Assembly: GCA_023382055.1 (NCBI GenBank) | Contig: JAMCQN010000030.1 | Location: 1-64,000, forward strand | Length of the DNA stretch: 64,000 nucleotides | DNA from: Chloroflexota bacterium | GTDB lineage: Bacteria > Chloroflexota > Anaerolineae > J036 > Brachytrichaceae | Reading direction: 5' to 3' | Shown here: piece after piece, positions 1-9,912 of the stretch | Position numbering within the stretch: position 1 is the first letter of the stretch | How the letters are laid out: each line of letters begins with the position of its first letter | Notes under the pieces: generated by a model | The model's input: the letters and a program-made list of their open reading frames with translations, nothing else | Database searches by the model: none | Told to the model about the DNA's origin: nothing | Position numbers and translations under genes: made by a program

Positions 1-133
1 ACCAAGAGCGACCGCTGCGCTATCATGAGGGTGCCTCCATACTCTGATGTGTAGCAACCTCAATGATATGGCGGCGGCCGCGTTTAGGCTGTGCCTGGGC
101 GCGGCCTTCGATTTATGACCAACCCTCGGTTAG

Positions 134-1495
134 TCAGTCCATCGTCTGAACGCGCGCCCAGGTCTCCAGAGCAATCTCGCGCGCCCTGGCTGCAATCTCG
201 GCTTCATCGAGGGTGAGCAACTGGCGATTGCGCATCAGCAGCCTGCCGGCGCAGATGGTATCGGTGATCTCACTGCCATCCATGCCGAACAGAATATGCC
301 ACGGCGCGTTGCTCGCGGTCAGCGGAGTAAACGGCCGGTAGTCGGCCAGAACGATATCCGCGTGTGCGCCGATCTGCAGCGCGCCGACGGGCTGCCCCCA
401 GAACAACCCCGCAATGCGCGCGTTATTCGAATAAGCCATGTGTATGACCTTGTCAGCGCCCATGGCGCGCGGGTCGGCCTGCGTGTGGCGCTGCAGCAGG
501 TCGGCGAACTTCATCTCGGCGAAGGCGTTGTTGCTGAAGCCGTCGTTGCCCAGCCCCACGCGTACCCCGGCATCCAGCATGCGTATAACCGGCGCTGTTC
601 CCACGGCGTTATTCATGTTGCTGCGCGGCTGGTGCGTTACACAGGCATTCTGCCCGGCCAGTAATTCAATCTCGTGCGCATCCACATGGATGCAATGCGC
701 GCAGATGGTTTGTGAGGTTAAGGCGCCGTGCAGCAGCAGGCGTTCTATCACGCGCATATGATACTCACTCAGTGAATGAGCCTGATCGGCCTGACCTTCG
801 GCGACGTGCAGATGCAGCGGGACGCGGCTTTCACGGGCTGCCTCGACGGACTGTTCCAGCGTGTCGTCGCCGACGGTGAGCAAGGCGTGCAGGCCGAAGG
901 CAGCTCGAATGAATTCTGACGGCTGCCGGCGGGTCTCCTGTGCGAAGCGGACGTTCTCCCTGATCCCGGCCTGCGCTCCTGTCATACCGTTGCGGTCGGT
1001 TACCTCGTAGCACAGTGCCGCGCGCAACCCGGCCTGCCTGACCGCCTGGCCGATGACACTCAGCGAGCCATCGATGGCGTTTGGGCTGGCATGATGATCG
1101 ATCAACGTCGTCGTGCCGTGTCGAATAGCATTGACCAGACAGACTAATGCCGAATATCGCGCGCCTTCCAGGTCCAACCCGCGATCCAGTTTCCACCACA
1201 GCCGCTGAAGAATCTGCACGAAGTCGGCCGCCGGCTGGCCGGGGATCGCCATGCCGCGCGCAAATGCGCCGTAGAAATGGGTGTGTGCGCAGATATTGCC
1301 GGGAAGGACGAGTTTACCATCTGCGTCAATCACGTCCGTTTCGTGACCGGGCAATCGCGGATCACCATAGCTGGCAAGCAGTTCCCGTGTCGGGCCGATA
1401 TCGGCGATCAGGCCGTCGCGGACCAACAGGGCGCCGTCTTCGATGACGCGGTCGGGCTCGGTCATACAAACGACCAGGCCATGAGTGATCAGCAT
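134..1495 (-). CDS. SsnA-like amidohydrolase / chlorohydrolase-family metal-dependent hydrolase
   Basis: Translation from MLITHGLVVCMTEPDRVIEDGALLV has HTHFYGAFARGM and GLGNDGFSNN motifs. The provided ORF (to 1780) is over-extended; the start at 1495 overlaps the upstream stop codon region. Confidence 0.85.
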   Translation of the reverse strand: MLITHGLVVCMTEPDRVIEDGALLVRDGLIADIGPTRELLASYGDPRLPGHETDVIDADGKLVLPGNICAHTHFYGAFARGMAIPGQPAADFVQILQRLWWKLDRGLDLEGARYSALVCLVNAIRHGTTTLIDHHASPNAIDGSLSVIGQAVRQAGLRAALCYEVTDRNGMTGAQAGIRENVRFAQETRRQPSEFIRAAFGLHALLTVGDDTLEQSVEAARESRVPLHLHVAEGQADQAHSLSEYHMRVIERLLLHGALTSQTICAHCIHVDAHEIELLAGQNACVTHQPRSNMNNAVGTAPVIRMLDAGVRVGLGNDGFSNNAFAEMKFADLLQRHTQADPRAMGADKVIHMAYSNNARIAGLFWGQPVGALQIGAHADIVLADYRPFTPLTASNAPWHILFGMDGSEITDTICAGRLLMRNRQLLTLDEAEIAARAREIALETWARVQTMD

Positions 1496-1947
1496 TCGTT
1501 GTCGTCCTCCATCAGTTGCACAAACCTGTCGCCGCTGCTGCGAGCTTCCACCAGTTCCCCGATCTCGAGCGCGTTGACGAAGCGATCGCCCGTCGTCTGG
1601 ATGAACGCGACGCGTCGCCATTTCAACGACGGGATCGGGCGCGCGAGTCGCTGCAACGGACCGAGTTGCATCTTGTAGTAGAGGTCGCTGGCATGCGGGT
1701 GAGTGACTTCCTCGGGGAACAGGTCGATGCGCCGCGCCAGTTCGTGACCGCGCACCTCGGCGTATTCGTGGATCGCCCACTTTTCATCGCCGAACGCGGC
1801 GGTGAGGTAAAACGCGATGATATCGGCCAGATAGTCGGAGGGCGCGCTCTTCACCGGGATGCGATACCAGTGGTCCCAGCGCGCGATCTCAAGATCGCGC
1901 GGTTTGTTGATCAGACAAACCAGCACACGCGCGTCAGATTCTATCAT
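1489..1947 (-). CDS. Conserved hypothetical protein
   Basis: 152 aa ORF (MIESDARVLVCLINKPRDLEIARWDHWYRIPV...), overlapping the start of the downstream amidohydrolase (translational-coupling geometry). Confidence 0.65.
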   Translation of the reverse strand: MIESDARVLVCLINKPRDLEIARWDHWYRIPVKSAPSDYLADIIAFYLTAAFGDEKWAIHEYAEVRGHELARRIDLFPEEVTHPHASDLYYKMQLGPLQRLARPIPSLKWRRVAFIQTTGDRFVNALEIGELVEARSSGDRFVQLMEDDNEC

Positions 1948-1992
1948 GTCGATCCCTGCTTCAATACGGGCTGCCGGATAATCGTTCAGCAG

Positions 1993-2460
1993 CTAGAAAT
2001 CGTCGATGTTTTCGTCGTCTGGCGGTTGATGTACCCGGGTGAGGCGCCACTCGTCGTGATCCCTTTCCGCCGATATGTTCAGCGCCACCGCATGGCCGGC
2101 ATCCAGTACCGGCATCAAGTCGGGCGCAAGCGAGTGTTGCTGGTAAGCCTCCGGCCAGTCCGCGTCGGGCGCCATGACGACTTGGACCTGCACATGCAAA
2201 AGGTCTGGATGTATTGCGTTTAACAAACATGCGACATTCGGCGGGTTGTTCGCGACCGGCAAGGCGCGCTTGGCTGAAAGCCCGCGCCCGCGGTGTTGCC
2301 AGTCGATGATGACCCAGCCGGTCAACTCGGCGGCAGTCAGTTCGGCGATTTCCACCTCACTGCTCCATAGCTTGATCTGGACATGGTAGCTGCTGCCGAG
2401 GTAATCCGCCTGCCTGTGCAGCCAGCGCTCGATTGCAGCGTCAAATGTTGCGGCGTCCAT
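1993..2460 (-). CDS. Hypothetical protein
   Basis: 155 aa ORF collinear with neighbours; family not recognised. Confidence 0.5.
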   Translation of the reverse strand: MDAATFDAAIERWLHRQADYLGSSYHVQIKLWSSEVEIAELTAAELTGWVIIDWQHRGRGLSAKRALPVANNPPNVACLLNAIHPDLLHVQVQVVMAPDADWPEAYQQHSLAPDLMPVLDAGHAVALNISAERDHDEWRLTRVHQPPDDENIDDF

Positions 2461-2530
2461 CCAGTAATCTACGATTGTGCGGACACAGGTTTATCCGGGC
2501 GGTCCGGAAGGTCTTTTGCACGCAAGCTAT

Positions 2531-3943
2531 CTAGGCCCGCAGGCTCAGGATTCTGGCGTCTGTCATGGCGATCCTGGCCTGGTGTTCCAGCCACCATTCG
2601 GGATCAAGCTGAGCATTTAGATCGTCCACATGTTTGCCCTGCTGCTCGACCCAGGTATAGTACTTCAAATTGTGCCATTGGCGCCTGTTTTCGGGCGTGC
2701 CATCTTTGAACCAGTCGGTCTTCTGGTTCTTCAGTATGCCCTCGATGCGCACGGCGCTTTCGCAAGCATCCAGCCGCCCATAGCGTTCGTCGGTTTCCCG
2801 CATGGTTGAGTAATACCGGTCGATGTTATCCGTCGCGGGTATAACGATGACATCCTTTTTCCCCAGCCCGAAATGTTTGGCTGTCTTGATGGCGCCGATC
2901 AGGTTGCAGGCGCCGCTGATCCCGAAGATATGGGTCATGGCTTCAGCCGTAGCATGTCTGACGCCATAACGTGCCACCATCGTGTCACCGCCAACTGGAT
3001 CCGTCAACACCTGGCATAGTTTCACCGACTCCTGATCGTCGATGCAGGCAAGCCCGTCCATGTTGGTTACGTGGTGAATCCAGGTGGCGTGCTTATCGCC
3101 GATGCCCTGGATATCGTGCGCGCCATAGCCATTGTTATACAGGGTGGGGCACTGCACCGGCTCCAGGCCGATCACTTTGCAGTCCGGAAAGACCTGCTTC
3201 AGGCGATCACCGGCGGCGATCGTTCCGGCGCTGCCCATCGACGAACAGAATGCGCTGATACCGCTTATTCCCAGTTCATGGCGCAACTCCTGCTCCAACT
3301 CGACAACCGTGTTGCCGGTGACGTGATAATGAAAGCGATAGTTGCCCATCTCAGCGAACTGATTCAGGATGCGGATGGTATCGGGCTGTTCGCGCGTCAG
3401 ACGGTTGCACTCATCGTAGATTTCCTTGACGTTCGATTCGCTGCCGGCCGTTTTGATATAGCGCGCGCCGTAGCTTTCTATCTTTTGAAAACGCTCCTGA
3501 CTCATGCCCTGCGGCAGGATGACCACGGTATCGAAACCCGCGCGCCGGCCTACCCAAGCGCCGCCGATGCCGTAGTTGCCGGTGCTGGGAAAGACAAGCG
3601 TATGCTTATCCGGGTCCAGTTCACCGTCCACGTATTTCTCGATCATGACGGAATAAGCCGGGCCGACTTTGTGGCTGCCGGTGGGGAAGTCCCTGGCGAT
3701 GATCACCACGATCTCGGCGTCGATACCCGTCAATTCGTGGGGCATCACAAAGTAGTTGATGTCCCCGTCGGGTTTGCGCCACGTGATATTAAACAGGTTG
3801 ATCGGATCGAGTGGATCTTCGGTGCGAGCCTTATCGGCGCGCGCGCGAATGGCGGGATCCACGGACTGCGGATGCAGCATCTCCTCGAAAGTGGGACCAA
3901 ATACTCTGGTTATATGGCGCATGATTGGGGCTTCGTTCGTCAT
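2531..3943 (-). CDS. PLP-dependent cysteine synthase-family enzyme (fold type II)
   Basis: 470 aa; GSHKVGPAYSVMIEKY, STGNYGIGGAWVGRRAGFDTVVILPQGMSQERF, SSMGSAGTIAAG typical of fold-type II PLP enzymes. Confidence 0.85.
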   Translation of the reverse strand: MTNEAPIMRHITRVFGPTFEEMLHPQSVDPAIRARADKARTEDPLDPINLFNITWRKPDGDINYFVMPHELTGIDAEIVVIIARDFPTGSHKVGPAYSVMIEKYVDGELDPDKHTLVFPSTGNYGIGGAWVGRRAGFDTVVILPQGMSQERFQKIESYGARYIKTAGSESNVKEIYDECNRLTREQPDTIRILNQFAEMGNYRFHYHVTGNTVVELEQELRHELGISGISAFCSSMGSAGTIAAGDRLKQVFPDCKVIGLEPVQCPTLYNNGYGAHDIQGIGDKHATWIHHVTNMDGLACIDDQESVKLCQVLTDPVGGDTMVARYGVRHATAEAMTHIFGISGACNLIGAIKTAKHFGLGKKDVIVIPATDNIDRYYSTMRETDERYGRLDACESAVRIEGILKNQKTDWFKDGTPENRRQWHNLKYYTWVEQQGKHVDDLNAQLDPEWWLEHQARIAMTDARILSLRA

Positions 3944-3956
3944 GATAAGTCTGGTG

Positions 3957-4763
3957 TCAAAAAGTAAAAAGCGTACCGGCTACAGGTATGCTGACGCGTC
4001 CGATAAACTCGTGTTGGGCTTCCTGCAGCAGAGTCTGCACTTTGCCTTCGTAGATGGCATCGATATGTACGAGCGCGAGATGCCTGGCGTTGGATGCAAA
4101 GGCGCTGCGGCCGCTGATCTGCGCCGTGCTGTGACCGAATATGCCCGCGGCGTAATCCGGGTTGAGCGTGGCCGAGTAGGTTGAATCGTGCACAAGCAGG
4201 TCGGCGTCACGCGCCAGTGTCGCGATATTATCATTCGGCGATGTATCGCCCGTAAATGCCAGCACCTTACCGGAGACTTCGAAGCGCGCCCCAAGGTCCG
4301 GCGCGAACTCGGCATGATTCATCGGCTGGGTATACAGCTTCACCAGCGGCGTCAGTTGCAGGGCCATTGGCTGCATATCCGGAAGCGCAACTCGCGCGGC
4401 GTGACCGGCCAGCTCTGAGGTATGGCCGCCGAATACCTCGGCTGCCAGCAGGTCGAGTGTTTTGAACGTGATCTCTCCTGCAACGATCGTGGGGCATTGC
4501 GCTCCGGGCGGCGCCGAGATGGCCCACCACAGCATGAGCATGGGGTAACCCAGGATGTGATCCCCGTGCCGGTGTGTGAGAAAGACGTGCGTGATTTCTC
4601 CCGGCGAGACGCCGACGGCGGCCAGTTGCTGCATGATGGCCGGGCCGCAATCGATCAGGATACAGGCGTCTTCGGTGCGCAGCAGAAACGAACTGTTGGT
4701 CTGTCCCGTCATGGGCAGCGCTGCGCCAACGCCGAGAAAGAGTACTTCAACCATAGGTTTCAC
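3957..4763 (-). CDS. MBL-fold metallo-hydrolase (RNase Z-like)
   Basis: VFLTHRHGDHILGYP (HxHxDH) and FTGDTSPNDN motifs. Confidence 0.9.
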   Translation of the reverse strand: MKPMVEVLFLGVGAALPMTGQTNSSFLLRTEDACILIDCGPAIMQQLAAVGVSPGEITHVFLTHRHGDHILGYPMLMLWWAISAPPGAQCPTIVAGEITFKTLDLLAAEVFGGHTSELAGHAARVALPDMQPMALQLTPLVKLYTQPMNHAEFAPDLGARFEVSGKVLAFTGDTSPNDNIATLARDADLLVHDSTYSATLNPDYAAGIFGHSTAQISGRSAFASNARHLALVHIDAIYEGKVQTLLQEAQHEFIGRVSIPVAGTLFTF

Positions 4764-4812
4764 TACTGCGGGATTTTAGCAGGTTATGGGCCTGCCGGTT
4801 ACAATACCCGGC

Positions 4813-5052
4813 ATGACGCGCACCATACCCTATGAGAACCAATTGCATGCCGGAACAGTCGCTTTTCTGGACAAGCAGCCGCACAAGCTGCTCATCGGAG
4901 GCCGCTGGGCGACCTCGGTCAGCGGCAAGACTTTTACGACATACGAACCTTCCACCGGCCAGCCGCTGGCTGAGGCATGCGAAGCGCAAAAAGAGGACGT
5001 GAACAGCGCCGGACTTGCTAGCGATATCAAGAGCGTCTGGGTGGGACTATGA
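4813..5052 (+). pseudogene. Aldehyde dehydrogenase remnant: N-terminal segment joined in frame to the extreme C-terminus
   Basis: N-part LLIGGRWATSVSGKTFTTYEPSTGQPLAEACEAQKEDVNSA resembles ALDH N-termini; the end ..IKSVWVGL* resembles the ALDH C-terminus (..YTEIKSVWVNL); the whole catalytic core is absent. Confidence 0.75.
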
Positions 5053-6380
5053 GCAGCGCGGCGATCTATGTGGTGGGGCATAAAAATCCCGACACGGACT
5101 CGGTTGCTTCGGCGATCGGGTACGCGTGGTTGCACCGCGAGCGCGATGGGGAGAATGCCATTGCCGCGCGCGCCGGTACACCCAATCCGCAGACGATGTT
5201 TGCCCTCAAGCACTTCGGCGTCGAGATGCCCGTACTGCTGGAGGACGCCTCACCGCGCTTCAGGTCGATCCGCCACGATATCAAACCGCTGCATCCGGAC
5301 AGCCCGTTGTCGGAAGCCTGGAGCCTGTCGGCTGAATTGGGGCGGGCGGTGCCAGTGGTAGAGCGGGACCTTTCGCCGGTGGGTATGGTCACCGGACTGT
5401 CGGTTTTCCGCTACCTGTCCGGGCATCTGAACATGGCCGATGCGCCATTTCGCGCCCTGATTGGCGTTCCGTGCGGCGAGGCGTGCGACCGCGACGTTCC
5501 GAAATTCAACGCCAGCGACCGGGTCAGCGACTACCTGAGCAGCGTTCTGAATACTGAGCGCGAGGATTTCTGGGTGGTGGACAGCAATGGCGGGTATATG
5601 GGAACCTGCTCGCGCGCGGATATGCTGCACCCGCCGCGTATGCAGTTGATCCTCGTCGATCACAATGAAGCATCGCAGGCCGTGAGTGGTCTGGCTGAGT
5701 CGGAAGTACTGGAGGTGCTGGATCATCACCGCCTGGCGACGATCAATACGACCATCCCGATTGCGTTTCATATCGATACGGTCGGGTCATGTTCGACCCT
5801 CGTGGCCGAAAGGATGCGCATGGCTCGTTTGACGCCGCCGCCCGGAGTAGCCGGCATGTTACTGTCGGGCATGTTGGCGGATACCCTTATCTTTACGTCT
5901 CCGACGACCACGCCGCGCGATCGCATGTCCGGCACCTGGCTGTCATGGATGGCATTCGGCGTCGACGAGGCCGAAGAAGGGCTGCATGATTATGGCATGC
6001 AGTTGCTGCGTGCGGGCGCAGATGTATCCGGCCGGTCGTCGGATGAGATCGTCTCGGCGGATTGTAAGTCCTTTGATGTCGGGCCGATTCACTTCAGCGT
6101 TTCGCAGGTTGAGGTCACCAACTTCCAGGTCCTGATCGATCGCCTGCTCGAAGTCCGCAAGGCGCTAAGCCGCTGGCAGGAACAACACAACTATGATTTC
6201 TCCGTGCTGATGGTGACCGATGTCATCCAGAATAATAGCCTGCTGGTCGGCGTCGGCAGCAACCGTCTCCTGGAACGCATGCCGTTCTCCCGAAAAGTCG
6301 AGGGGCTGTGGGACCTGCCCGACGTCGTTTCCCGCAAGAAGCAACTGCTGCCCACTTTACTCGGTATGTTGCAGGGGTAA
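5049..6380 (+). CDS. ppaC: Manganese-dependent inorganic pyrophosphatase (DHH/DHHA2 family) with internal CBS-type insert
   Basis: VVGHKNPDTDSVASAIGYA, LVDHNEASQA, VLDHHRLA motifs; ~150-residue regulatory insert; ATG overlaps the stop of the preceding remnant. Confidence 0.9.
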   Translation: MSSAAIYVVGHKNPDTDSVASAIGYAWLHRERDGENAIAARAGTPNPQTMFALKHFGVEMPVLLEDASPRFRSIRHDIKPLHPDSPLSEAWSLSAELGRAVPVVERDLSPVGMVTGLSVFRYLSGHLNMADAPFRALIGVPCGEACDRDVPKFNASDRVSDYLSSVLNTEREDFWVVDSNGGYMGTCSRADMLHPPRMQLILVDHNEASQAVSGLAESEVLEVLDHHRLATINTTIPIAFHIDTVGSCSTLVAERMRMARLTPPPGVAGMLLSGMLADTLIFTSPTTTPRDRMSGTWLSWMAFGVDEAEEGLHDYGMQLLRAGADVSGRSSDEIVSADCKSFDVGPIHFSVSQVEVTNFQVLIDRLLEVRKALSRWQEQHNYDFSVLMVTDVIQNNSLLVGVGSNRLLERMPFSRKVEGLWDLPDVVSRKKQLLPTLLGMLQG

Positions 6381-6461
6381 AGAACAGCGCGCTGCCGTTA
6401 TGTGCCGCCAATCGGATGGTTGGCAGGGCGCGACAATGGTTCATGGTATAAATAAAGGTAC

Positions 6462-7535
6462 ATGAGGCCATCATCGCTTATGCGCATGCGCTTGGGAATG
6501 CTAGTGCTGTTGCTGTTGTCGTTTTCGTTGCCGGCGCGCGTCGAGGCCGTATCGGATCCATTCGACCCGTCCGCTGTGATCAGTGACGCCGAGTTCAACG
6601 ACACCAGCACCATGTCCTGCGGCGCCGTACAGGATTTTCTGGCCCAACGCACCGGCGTCCTCAAATCTTACGTGCTCGATGGCAAGAGCGCCGCGCAGAT
6701 CATCTGCGAGCAGGCCAGGCGTTTCACCATAAACCCGCGTATCCTGCTGGTGCTCCTGCAAAAGGAACAGGGCTTGCTGGGCGATACGTCGCCGGATCAA
6801 AGCCAGTTTAACTGGGCGACCGGTTGCGCGCCCGGTTGGGACGAATCGAGAGGCTTCGCGAACCAAATCGAGTGCGCCGCCCGAACGATGCGCAATCGAT
6901 TTGATAGTGCGCCGCTGGGCGTAACGATAGACGGCGTCACGCCGGCGAATCGCGCTACCATTGCGCTGTTCCGATATAACAATCACGTCCAGGGAGTCCG
7001 CGATTTCTGGCGCATCTGGACGCACTACTGGCCGCCTACCGGGGAAGGTTCTATACCTACGGAGATCTTTGTGGATTCCCGTGACGTTGAAACGACGCCC
7101 TCAGTCAAAGACCCATGCCGCAGCGGTTGGCTTACCGGCGCCAAAGGCTTTACCGGCTACAACCTGGTCACCCCCAACGCGAATGGGCCTGCGGACTCAA
7201 CGAACACGGCCGTATGGCGGCCTAATTTACCGCGCGCCGGCGCGTATCAGATCTACGTCTACATCCCGGACAGGGACCCCATGGTATGGCCTTGCAGCGA
7301 TAACAGCATCGTGTGGGATACCAGTCATGCACGCTATACGGTCACACACCGCGACGGCACGACAACTTATGAGATTGACCAGGCCCCACTGCATAACGCC
7401 TGGGTGAATATCGGCGCCTACTATTTTAGCCAGGGCACAAACGGGTTTGTCACGCTGACGGACCAGACCGGAGAAGAGTCGATGTCTCACTATGTCAGCG
7501 TCGATGAAGCCAAGTGGGTCTGGGTCGGGCCGTAA
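6462..7535 (+). CDS. Secreted protein, hemagglutinin-like N-terminus with golvesin/Xly-type C-terminal domain
   Basis: Signal peptide (MRMRLGMLVLLLLSFSLPARVEA); FNDTSTMSCGAVQDFLAQRTGVL..; C-terminal YQIYVYIPD...GTNGFVTLTDQTGE..VSVDEAKWVWVGP. Confidence 0.65.
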   Translation: MRPSSLMRMRLGMLVLLLLSFSLPARVEAVSDPFDPSAVISDAEFNDTSTMSCGAVQDFLAQRTGVLKSYVLDGKSAAQIICEQARRFTINPRILLVLLQKEQGLLGDTSPDQSQFNWATGCAPGWDESRGFANQIECAARTMRNRFDSAPLGVTIDGVTPANRATIALFRYNNHVQGVRDFWRIWTHYWPPTGEGSIPTEIFVDSRDVETTPSVKDPCRSGWLTGAKGFTGYNLVTPNANGPADSTNTAVWRPNLPRAGAYQIYVYIPDRDPMVWPCSDNSIVWDTSHARYTVTHRDGTTTYEIDQAPLHNAWVNIGAYYFSQGTNGFVTLTDQTGEESMSHYVSVDEAKWVWVGP

Positions 7536-7553
7536 GAGCCTATCGTAGTAGAT

Positions 7554-8834
7554 TTATGGCGTTGTCGCTGTAACCGAAATCACCACATGCATGCGCTCGC
7601 CAAACGGCATGCTCCTCCCGTCGATCATCTGCCAGACGCCTCCGTATATGCCTGGCTTTTCCGGCGCGGTGAGATGCAGGCTGAGAAAGCCTGATTGACC
7701 GGGCTTGATCTCGCGGTCGATGAGCACGGGCAGGCCGTTCATTCGCGCATCCGGCGCATTGCCATACAGGTACACAAGCCGGTATGGGAGATACCACGGG
7801 CAGGTTCCCCTGTTGCGCACCCGCCATGTTTTGGTGAGATTCTCACCCGGCTGAACAACCGGAACATTAGAAAGAAACTGGTCGTCCAGTGTTACATTCT
7901 GTAATACGGCCAACCCGGTTATACAACCGGTAACCGGTACTGAGGCTGTGATGAGCGCACCCGGGGTGTCCGGTTTAATCGTCGCTGCGGGGAGTGGCAA
8001 TATCGCTGTGGGATCAATCGCCAGATACTGGTGCGCCAGTTGGTTGATCCTGCCTTCCCGCTGCATTTTATCCAGCGCGTTATTGAAGCGCGACAGCAGG
8101 TTCTGGCTGCCTGACCCCGTCGCCACCGCCAGTTGCTGCCGATAAAGCCCCTGACCGATCAGATGTACGCCGCCCTGGTTGACCAACGCTTGCGCCGTAG
8201 CCAGGTCAAATAGCGCGACGTCAACGGTCTGGGTTTTCAACTCGGCGATCGCATCTTTGCTTTGCGTAAACGCCGCTACATTTTCGGCAGGCAACATTCG
8301 GGCCAGCCAGTACTGGTAAATGCTGCCCTGCGTCACGCCAACCCGCAGGTTCACCAGATCGTTGACCGTATTGATCGCGTTGAATGGTGAACCGTCGGCG
8401 ACCAGCACGGCGTCATCGCCGAAATAAAACGTGTTGGATAGATTCACGATCGATAGCGTACTGGTTGTCACTCGCATGATCGCGGCATCAATCTGGCCGC
8501 TCTGAAGCGCAAACGCAAGTCCGTCGGACGAGAAATCGTGGAACTCCACATTAACACCCAGATTCTGGCCGATATCGCGCAGGATTGCCACATCGAAACC
8601 ATCCACCTGGAACTGGTTTGTATAGAATGCAAAAGGTCTGGTATCCGTAGATATGCCCACCAGCATTTTGCCCTGGGATTTAATATGCTCCCACGTATCG
8701 CCATATGCGATGTGGATCGCTGTCGCATCCTGGGTTGGCTGTATGCTCGCGAACGGCGAAGTGCACGCCGTCAACAATATGAGCGCGAGTGAAATGAGTA
8801 GTGCAGCGATTGAATGCCGGGGAGTGCGCATCAT
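7554..8834 (-). CDS. Lipoprotein: family 3 solute-binding protein fused to an NBR1-Ig-like (FW) domain
   Basis: Lipobox LLTAC; SBP_bac_3-type MLVGISTDTRPFAFYTNQFQVDGFDVAILRDIGQNLGV; C-terminal VVQPGENLTKTWRVRNRGTCPWYLPYRLVYLYG..KPGIYGGVWQMID. Confidence 0.85.
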   Translation of the reverse strand: MMRTPRHSIAALLISLALILLTACTSPFASIQPTQDATAIHIAYGDTWEHIKSQGKMLVGISTDTRPFAFYTNQFQVDGFDVAILRDIGQNLGVNVEFHDFSSDGLAFALQSGQIDAAIMRVTTSTLSIVNLSNTFYFGDDAVLVADGSPFNAINTVNDLVNLRVGVTQGSIYQYWLARMLPAENVAAFTQSKDAIAELKTQTVDVALFDLATAQALVNQGGVHLIGQGLYRQQLAVATGSGSQNLLSRFNNALDKMQREGRINQLAHQYLAIDPTAILPLPAATIKPDTPGALITASVPVTGCITGLAVLQNVTLDDQFLSNVPVVQPGENLTKTWRVRNRGTCPWYLPYRLVYLYGNAPDARMNGLPVLIDREIKPGQSGFLSLHLTAPEKPGIYGGVWQMIDGRSMPFGERMHVVISVTATTP

Positions 8835-9158
8835 GATTCCTGCTGTTTTATCTCAATGTCGGCTTAAGGTATCGAAGCCTGCTTCAGCGTCTCGTTCCAT
8901 TGGAGTTGCCAAGCCACTTTGTGCCCAGCCAGGCCATACTGTCATTTACCCACTCCGCACTTTTTAGCCACACGGCCATATCGCCCATTTTAGCGTGAGA
9001 GCCTGACTTCAGGTGAACAACGGACGCCCTCTTTTGAAAGCGCCTGTACAATTTTGTGAGAACCATACTCACTGTCTGTACAGCACGGTCACAATGTAGA
9101 CATCAGAACATCCGTGGTGATATTCGTTGATCTTCCGATATTTCAAAGGATTGACACA

Positions 9159-9866
9159 ATGATAGAAGCACCTGTATTGAACCGCCAGACGATCACTTAT
9201 GAGCGGTTGGCCAAAACAATCGACCACTCGCTGTTGCGCCCGGAGCTGACGGAGGCGGATGTCGTCGCGGGCTGCGACCTTGCGAGACGCTACCACGTCG
9301 CATCGGTGTGCGTCAAGCCGTGCCATGTGGCTCTGGCGGCGCGGTTGCTGCAAGGCAGCGATGTAGCCGTCGGCACGGTCATCGGTTTCCCGCACGGCGC
9401 GCACACAACCGCAGCCAAGGTGTTTGAAGCCGGCGATGCGCTCGCAAACGGCGCCGTCGAGCTCGACATGGTCATGAACATCGGCGAGTTGCGCGCTGGC
9501 AACGTCGACATGGTGCGGAGTGAAATCAAGGCGGTTGTCGACGCTGCGCGGGGCAAGGCGCTTGTCAAAGTCATCCTCGAAAACGCCTACCTGACTGACG
9601 AGCAGAAAGTCACTGCCTGCCGGCTCGCGGAAGAAGCCGGCGCGGATTTCGTCAAGACCTCAACCGGTTTTACTCCCAGCGGCGCGACATTAGCCGACTC
9701 GCGGTTGATGCGCGCCAGCGTCAGTCCGCGCGTGCAGATCAAGGCCGCCGGCGGCGTGCGCACCCTGGATGCCGCGCTGGATGTGATCGATGTGGGGGTG
9801 ACACGCATTGGCGCGACAGCCACAGCCGCCATTCTCGATGAGTTTGAGCGACGTCTTCGACAGTAA
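9159..9866 (+). CDS. deoC: Deoxyribose-phosphate aldolase
   Basis: IDHSLLRPELTEADV, VKVILENAYLTDEQK, ADFVKTSTGFTPSGAT, VQIKAAGGVRT; SD-like aaagga upstream of ATG 9159. Confidence 0.93.
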   Translation: MIEAPVLNRQTITYERLAKTIDHSLLRPELTEADVVAGCDLARRYHVASVCVKPCHVALAARLLQGSDVAVGTVIGFPHGAHTTAAKVFEAGDALANGAVELDMVMNIGELRAGNVDMVRSEIKAVVDAARGKALVKVILENAYLTDEQKVTACRLAEEAGADFVKTSTGFTPSGATLADSRLMRASVSPRVQIKAAGGVRTLDAALDVIDVGVTRIGATATAAILDEFERRLRQ

Positions 9867-9912
9867 CAGATACCGTCATGGACTTCCATATCGGCGTTGA
9901 CCTGGGCGATCA

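Noticed and set aside
3071-3967. 298-aa plus-strand ORF
   Set aside because: Antisense shadow of the PLP enzyme gene.
8884-9072. 62-aa minus-strand ORF upstream of the solute-binding protein
   Set aside because: No recognisable family, weak start context; cannot be supported as a gene or a remnant.
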